Source: Anseranas semipalmata
Taxonomy: Eukaryota > Chordata > Aves > Anseriformes > Anseranatidae
Length of the DNA: 64,000 nt
Reading direction: 5' to 3'
NCBI GenBank assembly: GCA_013399115.1
Contig: VXAA01001418.1
Span: 22,513-86,512, forward strand
In this document: one piece after another, positions 10,558 to 20,900 of the stretch
How the letters are laid out: each line of letters opens with the position of its first letter
Numbering within the stretch: position 1 is the stretch's first letter
Translations under genes and position numbers: made by a program
The notes under the pieces: model-generated
What the model saw: the letters and a program-made list of their open reading frames with translations, nothing else
Databases searched by the model: none
What the model was told of the DNA's origin: nothing

Positions 10558-11639
10558 CAATATAGAAGAGCTGGAGCCTGGGGAACTTCAGAAAGGCCAG
10601 GACAACATCATCTGGCATAGCTAATCCTCCTGGTCCTGCTTGAGGCTCATGGCACCTTTCCTGCCTGCAAGCCCAAGGCACCATGTCTTCCCTCTGCTGT
10701 GGCACCAAGACCCCAACCAGTGTCTGGAGGAAGGTCCCCAGTGCTGGTCTGCTGTGCAGAACTCTGGGCAGGGGGAGACTCACCCCCTTGTCCTCCTCCA
10801 GGGACAGCACCCATGACAGCAGTAGTCCTGCAGGGAGGATGTACAGAGCAACGAGGAGCCCCATCAGACTCAAGGTGCCACCACAACCCCGTCTGAAACT
10901 GATTTCTCAGTCTCCACGGCCAACGGTGCCCTCCATCCTCCAGCACAGTGCAGGAGGCTTGGGGAGAGCCGTACACTGCGTCCCTGCCCAGTTGGGCAGC
11001 CGGCATGCTCCTTGGCTGCAGGACAGCCCTGGCGTGCTCTGCCAGCCCAGTGTCCCCAGGGCCTTGCTGCAGAGAAGGCAAGGAGGCTGGGCTGTGAGAA
11101 GTGGGCCCCGTGTTATTTTTGCCGTTCTCAGAGCTTTGCCCTGCGTTCCTGTTTCCTTGTGCTATGTTTAGACAACTTTGCAGGACACGTTTGCTCCTGC
11201 TCCAAAAACATCTTTTTGCTGCACGATGCTGAAGTCTGACAAGAGAAGGGCAGGGGAAGGCCAAGGAGAGTTCCTGGGGTCTGCATGCCTGGGCCAGTGG
11301 TGGTGTTGGGCTTCCCTGGACTTAGGAGGTTGGCTTGAGCCTCTTGGTGGATTGGTGTGGATGACCTCCATCTCACATGCTGCATCGCCAGGACTTGGGG
11401 CATCCAGTCGTGACCTGCTGGATGGAGCTCTGCAGGAGAACAGGGAGACCATGGTGCCCCATGTCCTTGCTCTTGACGCACCCTCGAAAGACCAGGGTAG
11501 TGCTGGGGTGCATCTCTCCAAATCCGCTGCATGGGGAGACCCAGCCAAGCGCACATCAGCCCCTGAAGATCATTACGGCTTTTCAGCCAGGTTTCCAGTT
11601 CTCCTTGCCTGCTGAGGCCTGGGAAAGTGGGGTCCCTTC
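10558..11639. other. Unannotated GC-rich DNA
   Basis: No repeat, RNA gene or convincing exon seen between the CR1 stack and the AT-rich block at about 11.65 kb. The 205-codon minus frame at 10647-11264 shows no domain. Confidence 0.4.
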
Positions 11640-11835
11640 TCAGGGAGACAAGTGTTAATTGTTCCCCTTCCTTCCCTGCCTCTGGCAGCCGGCACTAATC
11701 TCGGCAGTGCCTAAGAGGGGAGATTATTAAGTGAGTATGAACATCCTTGAGTCTAATCCACACGCAAATGCAAAGTTAAATTGAAACCAGAAGATGGCTT
11801 TAGCAGCATGGTTTATAGCCATTAACCCTTGGGTG
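11640..11835. promoter_or_regulatory. Candidate regulatory block (OTX/POU-like sites)
   Basis: AT-rich island with AGATTATTAAGTG, TAATCC at 11754-11759 (paired/bicoid-class site) and ATGCAAAG at 11768-11775 (POU octamer-like). It also has GTTAAATTG and CCATTAACCC, all within about 110 bases and free of repeats. The composition recalls developmental enhancers; this is inference only. Confidence 0.28.
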
Positions 11836-13039
11836 ACGCAAACTGGCCTCACCTGGCAGCGCCAAGAGAACATGGCCAGCCCCAAACCCTGAGCACAGCC
11901 TGGTGGGAAGGAGGTCCAGAGGACAGCTCTGGCCATGGCTGGAGTCCCTGCAGCACTTCTACCTGCCAGGCCCTGAGCCTGAACCTACATGTGCACCAGG
12001 ACAAGTTTGGGTCACTGGTGTGTGGCTTGGGGTCAGGATGCAGCATCCCCAAGTGGAGATACAGATTCCAGCCCAGGAGGGCTCCCAGCCCTGTGTGTGC
12101 CCTGAGATGGCCTCACCTTACCTCCAGAAGGGCTCCCTGCTGCCCTGCACAAGCTGGAGACCCTGGCAGACCAACAGATCTCTTTGGAGGAAAGATGAAC
12201 AGGAAGGAAACATCTGTCCCAGATAGCACAGAGGTTCTCATATGCATGGCCTACAAGCTTGTAGGAGATGCTTGGAGACCATGCTTCTCTCTGCGGCCTG
12301 TCCATGTCAAGTGATGGATCCCAGAAGATGCACTTGGCATCAGTGCCACATTCAACCCCGAGGGTGCAGCATCCCCACGGGAAGGCAGAGCAGGACAGAC
12401 AGGGCAAATTGCAAAGCAACCCTGGCCGTGGTGCAAGGGGAGAAGTTTGGTGCAGCGGAATGGTGATGCTGCTGGTCTACGGTGAGTGAGGGCAGAGCAG
12501 TTGGCTGTACCAAAGGAAGGAGCCATGGGATGATCACACCTTCCCAGTGCAAAGGCAGAGCCCCATGTGGTCATCTGCTTGTACCGCTCCTTCCATCACC
12601 CTGCCCTTCCCTTGCCACATCCTCTCCTATGGTGCCTTGACCTCATCTCTTCCACTGGCTCCATTGCTCATGTGCTGCTCCACTGCCCCATCCCCAGCTG
12701 CTGCTGGTCTTCACTCCAGCACCAAGCCAGGAGCACATCATGGGATTTCTCCAACACATCTGCACAAACCCACACATGGCCCCTCTTTGACTCCCAAAAC
12801 CTTTGGGCTGGGATTTCTCTGAGGTTCTCAGTTACCTCTTCTACACTGCTTTCCACACCATGCTCATGCCAGCAGCCTGTCACCACACAGATTGCTTGGC
12901 AGGATGGAGGGTGACCTAAGCAACATGGAGCCCATCGGTTCTCGGGGCAGCATGTTCCAGCGAGTGCAGGGGCTGCCAGCGGCAGTGAAGGTGCACGAGT
13001 GGAGCGCTTAGGACATGGTTGGCAGGGCCGCCACTGCCC
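11836..13039. other. Unannotated DNA
   Basis: No recognisable repeat, exon or RNA gene. Short frames on both strands overlap one another and look non-coding. Confidence 0.4.
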
Positions 13040-13200
13040 CTGCTCCAACAACCACAAAAATATGTAAATGAGAAACTCGGCCCCTTATTTATGAGAATTC
13101 ACGATTCATTTTTCATTTGGGGAATGCAAGCAAATGAAAATATGAAATATTTCTCCAATGAAACACTTTCCACCCAGAAAGCACATTCCTTGGAGGCGAT
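13040..13200. promoter_or_regulatory. Candidate regulatory block (RUNX, POU, TEAD-like sites)
   Basis: Within 150 bases are AACCACAA at 13050-13057 (RUNX-like), ATGTAAAT at 13062-13069 (octamer-like), and CTTATTTATG (MEF2-like). Further on are GCAAATGAAAATATG and ACATTCC at 13183-13189 (TEAD-like). The block is markedly AT-rich against GC-rich flanks, with no repeat signature. Confidence 0.28.
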
Positions 13201-14994
13201 GTGCGTGTGCGCGGGGGCCACATGGGACCAAGCCTGAGCCCTGGTGCAAGCTCTACTTTGCAAAGGGGTGGAGGCTGCAGGGCCAGGTCCCATGGTGGAG
13301 CTGTGCTGGGAGAGCGACGAGGGTCTCACTGAGCTGAAAAGCCCTGCTGGGATGCTGGAAGGGATCGAGCTGAGCACTGGGGAAAGTGAAGCTGAGCCTG
13401 GTCCAAGGGGAGAGAGGGCAGGTCGCACCTCCTGGCCCTCCTCCTCCACACCTGGAGCAAGGACTCAGAGTTCTGCTACACACTGAAAACAGATTTCCTC
13501 CTACAAAATACTCACTCTACAAAATCTACAAAATACTTACTCCTGGCAGTGCCCGAATTTCTGAGGATGTGCACGTATCCCCGTTTATTGCCTTAACAGT
13601 TAAAATTCATCACCAGCTGGCTCCTTCAGAATGGCTCCTCAAGGTCAGTCTTTCCATGTCCTCCATGGGCCCCATAGGAAAAATCCACACTGCTAAAATC
13701 TGTAAAGACCACGATCTCCTGGGCCAGACCTTGCTGCCTCCCAGCAGCATTGGTATCTCATGCACCAAGCACACTACGTCTTAAGGTCCTCCCCATTCCC
13801 ACCACTCTCCTGGAAGGCCCGTTCCTGCCCTTACCTTCTCCTAACCCCAAGGGAGCAGAGAGGTGTTGTCCTCCAGCTCAAACCCTTCCATGCCCCTTCC
13901 AGCAATGTCCTCCACCTGCTGCAGAGCCCAATGACTTTGGAGGGGAGCAATCTCTCCCCTGGTGCTTCAGACTGCTGGCTCCACCTGTGGTGTCTCACAG
14001 TCATGTGCAATTACCCAACCTCCCATCCACTGCTCCCCCACCCCAGCCTTTCCCCTAGTTGCATCTTACAACTGAAAAATTAGCCTTCTGTATTTCATAT
14101 CCTCCTGCTAGTCCCATGGTGCAGGATTTTGTCCTTTGCACCACACGATATCACCCCTCTTCCAGAAGCTGCTGTCCTGAGGATGCCTCATCTCAAGGAC
14201 AGGGATGGGAGGCTCCCAGGGCTCCAAGGGGACCAGTCTCAGGATGGGGGGTGGATGCTGAGACCCCTGCCCTTGCTGGCCCTCCCCAGAGCCTAATTCC
14301 ATGGGCACTGCATTGAGTTGGAGCCAATCCTTCTTGTAGGACAGGGGTAGGTTGGTTCCCCTGGGCTGAGACCACCACTGGTGTTGGTTTCCTGGGGACA
14401 TCGCCATGAGCCACACTATGGTGGGTGCACCATTGACCTCACAAGAAATGTAATGCATTTAGGATGGGGGCCATTCTGAGATTAACTTTAATCTCTACTT
14501 TTCACCCCGCATACCGACCCCTTCTCTTTATTGACTTAGCTAGAGAGTCTTTTGCTATTTGTTTGAACTTCCTTTCAAAAGTCCAGCTCAGCTTGACTTC
14601 TGGCAATTCTCATTTTCTCTGGACACTTCCAGATCCTCAGACCCACTTTTCTCTGCAGATCTGCCCAGTCTTTTTGAGCTCTGTTCATTCTCACTGTCAT
14701 TTTTGATGGATTTATCTACACATGCCTGGAGGTAAGCAGGTCATTTTTCTTGCAAGGAGCACCAAATAGGTTTGTATCTTTGCCTTGAAAACTCTTTCAT
14801 TCTCTGGCACATTCAGTCTCTGAGCTCTTCACTTCAGCTGACTTCAGTGGCTGGTTCCCTAAACTTCTCCCAGTACAGGAAAGAGAAATATCCCACCTGA
14901 GCCGCTAATCTGGCAGAGGTTACTCTTCAGTTTATTTTAGATGAAACCTATGCAGTTGACGTGTGCATTCTGCAACTGACTTTGCTATCATGTC
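13201..14994. other. Unannotated DNA, AT content rising after 14.45 kb
   Basis: Nothing firm. The segment 13498-13545 holds an imperfect TACAAAATAC-type short repeat. At 14731 CTGGAG/GTAAGC resembles a strong donor. The region upstream of it has an acceptor-like CTTTTCTCTGCAG near 14659 and one open frame between them (about 74 bp), too little to call an exon. Sequence from about 14480 to 15000 is pyrimidine-rich and may be a very old, unrecognisable repeat. Confidence 0.3.
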
Positions 14995-15140
14995 TCCTCA
15001 ACAGCAAAGACCAAGTCTAAAATAGCAAATTCTGGAGCCATCTATTAGCTTCCACGTCCCAGAATAGTTGGTAGCATTTACTCTCCAATCTATATCTGGA
15101 AGTGAAAGGCCCCCGCTGTGACAGCAAGATTTATGGGCAG
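14995..15140. mobile_element. Possible ancient LINE fragment
   Basis: The phrases CAAGTCTAAAATAGCA and CCAATCTATATCTGGAAGTG followed by GCCCCC resemble the antisense of an internal segment seen in old CR1/L3-type elements of reptiles and birds. The similarity is remembered, not computed, and there is no terminal repeat, so the call is weak. Confidence 0.25.
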
Positions 15141-15959
15141 TCATGATTAAGGGACATATCCAGACTGCCTGCTCTGGTGCCTAAAAAGGACTTGAGCACA
15201 ACCGACATAAATACCCCCCCAGGCCATGCTGGACTCCTGCTCCATGGGCCATGTTAGAAGAAGTGCGGCTCAGCCAGCGCTTCCCTCCAAGGAGCCTCTG
15301 CCATAGTCCCAGGGGACGGAGATAAGGACCCCATCCCACCCATCACGTTTCCTCCACGGTGACTGCAGAAGCTCCAGCACAAAAAGCCTCAGTGCTCTGG
15401 AGGTGCTTGTTTCCCTATGCAATCCTGGAGATATTTCTCCTTCTCCAAACCACAGCCTGCAACCAAAGTCCAAAGTCGGTCACACCTCAGCCAAATCAAC
15501 CCTCAAAAATCCCATTTAACCTGAGCAGGTTTCCGGCATACCCACAGTGATGTTTCTGCATGGAGCTCCCCACCACGGTGGTCATCCCATGCTCCTCAGC
15601 CCCTGTGTGCCCCCTCATGGGCAGGCTATCTCCCTTCACCGCAGCCACGTCCCACACCAGCTGTCCTACAAGGAGCCGGGTGGGATCCTGCCCCAACACA
15701 CACATCTCTCCATGGTTTTGGCCTCAGTCAGATTGCTTGAGGAGCCAAACATCATCCTCCCCTTCACCGGAGTGCCTGCCCGGCCTCTTGTCCCTTTGGG
15801 TGCTTGGTTCACTGTGCTTGCTGTGAGCAGAAACCTGCGGGCATCAGCTGGTGACACCCTGCTGGGCACAGTAAAGGCAGTTTGCACCTTTAATTACATC
15901 TTGATGGGATCGGGTGTTATATTTGAGCTGGGGTGAGTACGTGAAATTCCATAAGACAG
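15141..15959. other. Unannotated DNA
   Basis: No repeat or gene recognised. GCTGGGGTGAGTACG near 15930 contains a good 5' splice-site consensus at the end of a 129-codon plus frame (15547-15936), but no matching acceptor or domain supports an exon. Confidence 0.35.
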
Positions 15960-16365
15960 TGAGATGCTGGAGTGAGTCCAGTGCTCACCAAGATTGTAAG
16001 GGGGCTAGAGCATGGGATGTACAGGAGAGGCTGAGGGAAGGGGGGTTGTTCAGCTAAAGGACTAATTGCAGCCTTCAACTGCCTGACGAATTACAAAGAC
16101 AGAGTCAGGCTCTTCTCAGAGGTGTGCATCCAGAAGAGGATCCAGAGGTAACCAGCACAAGTTGTGGCAACGGAAAATCCAGTGAGAGGTGAAGGAAAAA
16201 CATTTTCACAGCAAGGGTGAAAATCCTCCTTGGAGATGCTCAGGACTGGCCTGGAGAAGGCGCAAAGCCACCTGGTCCCTGTCTGGAGCTCGCCCTGCTC
16301 TGAGGAGGAGGTTGGACAGGAGGCACCAGCACTCCCTCCCAGCCTGCAGCTCTGCGAAGTGCTAC
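15960..16365 (+). mobile_element. Old CR1 LINE, RT C-terminus to 3' region
   Basis: Degraded but collinear CR1: GGGGGCTAGAGCATGGGATG and TACAGGAGAGGCTGAGGGA, then GCAGCCTTCAACTGCCTGA, then CAGGCTCTTCTCAGAGGTG, then ATCCTCCTTGGAGATGCTCA. GCCACCTGGTCC and GAGGTTGGACAG finish the match. These are in the order expected from the RT C-terminal codons to the 3' UTR. Stops and frameshifts have erased the frame, and the terminal repeat is not visible. It is clearly older than the 50-kb and 59-kb copies. Confidence 0.75.
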
Positions 16366-16669
16366 GATGTCCTGCATACTTCGGTGAGCAACACATGGTC
16401 TCAGCTTTCATTCCAATTAATGGAGCCTCTTTCCCCAAATATAAACAGTCTGCTCTTTTCAGGAAAATCTGCCGGCCTGTCCTCAGAGCCAGGGAGCCAC
16501 ATTGCTGGTTATAGCACGGCCATTGATTTACTGGTGTGACTTCGGCCAAGTTGGACAGCTTCTCCGTGCCGAGATCCAGCATCCTTGAAATGCAAGAGAA
16601 ACCCAGTCTATCAGCTGGTCCATCTCATCCTCATCCAGTGCAGGGCCTTTGCAATGATCAGTGTAACAA
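16366..16669. other. Short gap without features
   Basis: Nothing recognised between the old CR1 and the AT-rich block. Confidence 0.4.
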
Positions 16670-17300
16670 GCTTTCGGATGAAAGCCACTGGGGGAGTGCA
16701 TCCATCATTGTTAGCCTGATTAGAGCTAATTCACTACAAGCTGGGTTTCTAGAGATTGTGTCTCTTTCTCTGCCTTGCTTCCTGTTTGCAAGCAGATTGC
16801 AGCAGCCTTTAATTAATTGTGGCTTGAAATTATTCAGGCTCTTCTCAGGGAATAAATCTTCCCCGGCTGAGCGGGGCGCGTTGCAGAGAAGGCCCAGTGC
16901 AGAGGGAGAGGAACTCTCCCTGGCCAGGGTCGTGTCTTGGTCCAAAGGCACTTGCCCTGGTCTCGAGCGGTGCCAAGGCCTGGGGCTGACCTCCATCCTC
17001 CCCGAGTCTTGGAGCGCAGCGTTCCTGTTCCTTCGCTGTTCCAAGGGCTGATCGCTCTCATGCTCATGACCGGCCGGTACAAAGCGTCTACAGCCGTGTC
17101 CTGATCTGCCACGGGATCCAAGTGAATTTTCCTTGGGAATTACTTTCACTACTCACTCCGCTGCTGCTGTCAGAGGGCCATGAGAAGTGATTGCCATAAT
17201 AATGGTTGAAATCCAGTTTCCCTTCTAAGCCTTTTTTCATGTTATTTAGAGCTCAAATCAACTCATTTTTGGTTGAAAGTTTCCATTCTTGGGCCCAAGC
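16670..17300. promoter_or_regulatory. Candidate regulatory region, two AT-rich blocks
   Basis: 16705-16860 includes CCTGATTAGAGCTAATTC and CCTTTAATTAATTGTGG (homeodomain cores with a RUNX-like TGTGG), and 17180-17280 includes GATTGCCATAATAATGG. They are separated by a GC-richer segment (about 16860-17130). No repeat signature is present. The composition suits non-coding conserved elements but is unverified. Confidence 0.22.
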
Positions 17301-17731
17301 CAAAAGTGGATTTTTCAAGAAATTGGAACTGACTGGGTTCAGTCATTTCTGAGTCACACACATGGAAAAATACACATTTCCCCCTCGTGCTCCACGGAGA
17401 CACTTTGGACATGTACGACTCAAAACCAGCTGGAGCAAGAGACTTCAAACTTGGCTTGTTTGAGAGTCCACACTGAGGTGTAAAAATCAAGCCAGGTTTG
17501 GAGAAGATCATATTGGCATTTTCACACTTCCCTCCCCAAAAGAGCCGTCGACTAGTGCGCGATGGCGAGAAGACATGCTGTTCTCTCCCCCATTGCTTTA
17601 CATTGCTTTCTCCAATGGGATAATCCTGAGGGATTAGCATTTAAAGTAATGAATGTTTAAAGTTAGCAAGAGAAGAATTCCAGCAATGTTCAATTCTTCC
17701 TAAGCCCCTTAAATGGAGCCGAGCTGAGGGG

Positions 17732-17965
17732 GCCTCGCGCAGGGAGACATCAGTCAGCTTCAGAAGTCGAATGGAGCAAACGCAGGCAACGGTTCCCCCC
17801 GCGATCCAGGACGAACGCAGGGGGGACCCAGCTGCCCCAGGCAGCCGAAGGGCTCGGGTGGCGATGGCTGCTGCGGTGCGGGGCGCTGGGAGCTGGGCTC
17901 CGGGGCAGGGCGGACGGAGCAGCCCAGGGGTTTCGTGGGACTCGCCCGGGACTGACGAGTGGCAG
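17732..17965. promoter_or_regulatory. Short CpG island-like segment
   Basis: I count about 22 CpGs in roughly 235 bases of about 65% GC, close to the unsuppressed expectation, while the AT-rich DNA on the left (17300-17730) has very few. A MYB-like AACGG and GGCAACGG occur at its left side. This is compatible with an unmethylated promoter, direction unknown. A 145-codon minus frame (17760-18197) overlaps it but has no recognisable domain. Confidence 0.35.
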
Positions 17966-20900
17966 AGGCAGGAACAGAAGCCAACGTCTTAGATACCAAA
18001 CTTCTAACCACAAAAGCCTTCTTTCTTCCCATAATGGATTGTGTGGAGACCACATGAATGTTGCTGCTGGAAATTTCTGCCTTCCCCTCCTTGGCTCCCC
18101 AGGGCAGCAACCAGGCTTGGGACGAGCAGTCACTGCGAGACACTGAAGGTAGCTGCTGGGACAAGTGACCTCGCTTGCCCAGAGAGGTAGCCGCCACCAG
18201 ACCTTCCCCCCTGCCAGCAGAGCTGGAAGTCAGTCTCCATCCTCACCCTACAGGCCTGGGGCTGTGCCAGGGGGCTTTATTTAAGGAGAAGGCCAAGGAC
18301 ATGGGACACTCCAGGTTGGAGGACTTTCCAGGAGCCCATTGCCTGGCCATCCTCTGGAGGCTGTGCTCAGGGGGGGCCAGCTGGGGCAGCAGGAGGGCTG
18401 TGGCCAGGCTGAAGCCCCAGCCCCAAGCCCCCCATCCTGGTCCTCACCCCCCCCTGCTCTGCTCTGCCTGGGCGTGCGGGGCAGGGAGGTGCCTGCACAT
18501 GAGAGCACTGCAATCGCTGGGGAGCGGGGCCGCGATAACTTGGGTATTTCACACCCCTCCCTGCCAAGGAAGGGTGGGAGCGGGTGGGAAAGGCCAGGAG
18601 GAGCGAGGGGCTGGGAGAGGAAACCAGCTGCATGAGTCACCCCGCAGCTGGTGGGCTGCAGGAAACGCCGTTTCCCCTGGATAAGGTGCAGAGGACAAGC
18701 TGGCACCAGCCCGCAGGCACAGGGTGAAGCGAGTGCTGCTGGGCGCGGGGTGGAGCTGGCCAGAGAAGGTGGCAGATTTTTGTCCATCGCTCCTGATGGG
18801 CTGTGCCAGAGGCGGGGGATTCCCCTGTGCTGTGGGACCCCTCACCAAAGCCACCTGGGGCTGGTGCCCAGCTCCGAGGCTGCTCGGCTGCCCATGGTAG
18901 AAGGAAGATGTCGCAGCTGGTCAGCATGCGCGGGGTGCATGTGAGTGCTGAACCGAAGGGCTGTGAGCCATAACACCCCTGCCACGGACAAGGTAATGTA
19001 CAGCCTGCTCCTCCTCCTCTCTGCAACACCCCGCAGATGTGCACCACTGGCACCCTGAGCTCTGGCCTAAGCCGTGGCTTCGTTCAGCTCATCTGCTGCA
19101 ACTTCATCTGCTTGGGTGTGCACGGACCTCTCTGCAGCATCCCCCGTGCCCCCAGCAGACCCATGGCCAGAGGACACTTCCAGCACTGATCACTGGCCCA
19201 GTGGTGCTTGCACAGTCCGAGCCCGGGCAACACAGGGCTCTTCCCATGTGTGCTCCTGGGACTTGGTTTGGGCAGGCGGAAAGGCTATGGTGATGACCCG
19301 GTGGAGCTGGAGAAAGGACGGTGTCTTCTGGCTTTCGGAAGACATCTCCTGTGACATGACGGAGCTGATGTCTTAGGGCAAGTGCTGGAAATCCTGCCAA
19401 GTGGGTCTCCCCAGATTCACCCGCAATGAAACCCTGAAGAATGACACACAAGCAGTGCTGACGTGGAAAAAAAAGCAGGACACGTGGGTCCAACAGGGCT
19501 CTCCAGCCTCTCTGTCTTTGGGCGGGGGTCTCCTCCAAGGGCTGGGGACACACAGGGACCAGCAAACTGCGGGCACCACCTGACTGAATCCCTCTTAGTG
19601 GTGGCAAAGGCATGGGACCACATGGGATTGGCCACCGCTCGTCTAACCATGGGACCTCTCTGCTTCCCCGGCCCCCTCACCCCACCCCAGCCCCAGCACC
19701 TCTCAGGGGCAATGCCATCCTCCTGCCACCTCCAGCAGGAGGATCCCAACCCCAGCTCCCAGGGCTGGGGCACAGGGGACAGCCCCAGGAGGAGCTGGGT
19801 TGGGAGGGAGCAGAGCCCGGTGCCCACACCGGCCCCAGGGATGCAGGTGGGATCCAGAGGGATGGCGCAGGGTCCTCCGTGCTCTGCCAGCCTGCCCTAC
19901 CCCTGCTTTGCTCCGATAGCTTTTCCCGGTGTTTAACCTGACTTTCCCCCACTATAACTTAAGCCCATTTGATATCCTGTCTGCCACGAGCCGGGAGAAC
20001 AGACTGTTCCCTTCCCCTCCGTAGCTGTTTTATGTCTTGGAGAGGACCAGCACGTCTGCCCTTACCGAGCCTGTGCAAGCCCCATCCTGCTCTCCAGGGC
20101 CACCCTCTCCTCCTTGACGTGCTGCAGAGCCTGGCGCAGGTGCTCGGACACACACCAGGAAGGGCACAGAGGGCAGGCACTGGTGAGCACCCCAAAGCAT
20201 GTCATTAAAAGGGTGAAGTGGCTTGAATTCCCCGTGGCTGCCAGGCCAGACTGGCTGCGGTTAGGCTGGGAGCGTGCGTGCCACGAGACACCGAAATCTC
20301 TGGCACCTGCGCACACGGCAGGTCTCAGAGCAGGTGTCCCATGGTGCCAGGAGAGACACCACAGAGGGACAACACAATGACCCTGGGGAGGGATGCTAAA
20401 ACCAGCAGGGATGTGGGAGCAGCCCCCAAATAAAAAAGGCAGCGTGGAAACTGGGTGTCGAAAGCCAAGGTCTCGCCCGACCGCACACCTCCGGGCAAAC
20501 GATGGAGCTGGGCACGGCAGCTAGGACATCAGCGTGCCACCAGATGTGTCCCTGTCGGTGATGTCCCAGCAGAGGTTCCAGTGGGGATGGATGAGGTTGG
20601 GGCAGAGAGGGGCCACGCTGGGGCCGGGCAGGCACCGGCCGGCCGGCTTTTGGTCTTGTTCCACAACAGCGTTTTGGGGCAGGGGGTGTTTTATATCTAG
20701 ATTTGTTTGGAAGGGTTTTGGTTTGATTTCCTCCTCCGCCAAGCACTAAGCGATCGTTCTTTCCCCCCTTGGCAGGAGCTGCCTGTCTCGTGGTGTTGAC
20801 CTTGGCTGGGCTTTCTCTGCGGCTGGAGCGGAGTCACACCATAAATTCCCTGTCTTCTAGGAATCTAGCATGGGAAAGAAAAGAAACGTGAAAGAGGACC

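Noticed and set aside
14626..14731. Exon between CTCTGCAG and CTGGAG/GTAAGC
   Set aside because: Only about 74 bp open in one frame and the pyrimidine-rich region produces many acceptor-like sites; evidence weaker than for 45566-45665.
20635..20646. CCGGCCGGCCGG palindrome as a functional site
   Set aside because: Simple GC-rich self-complementary run with no partner or context; likely chance.
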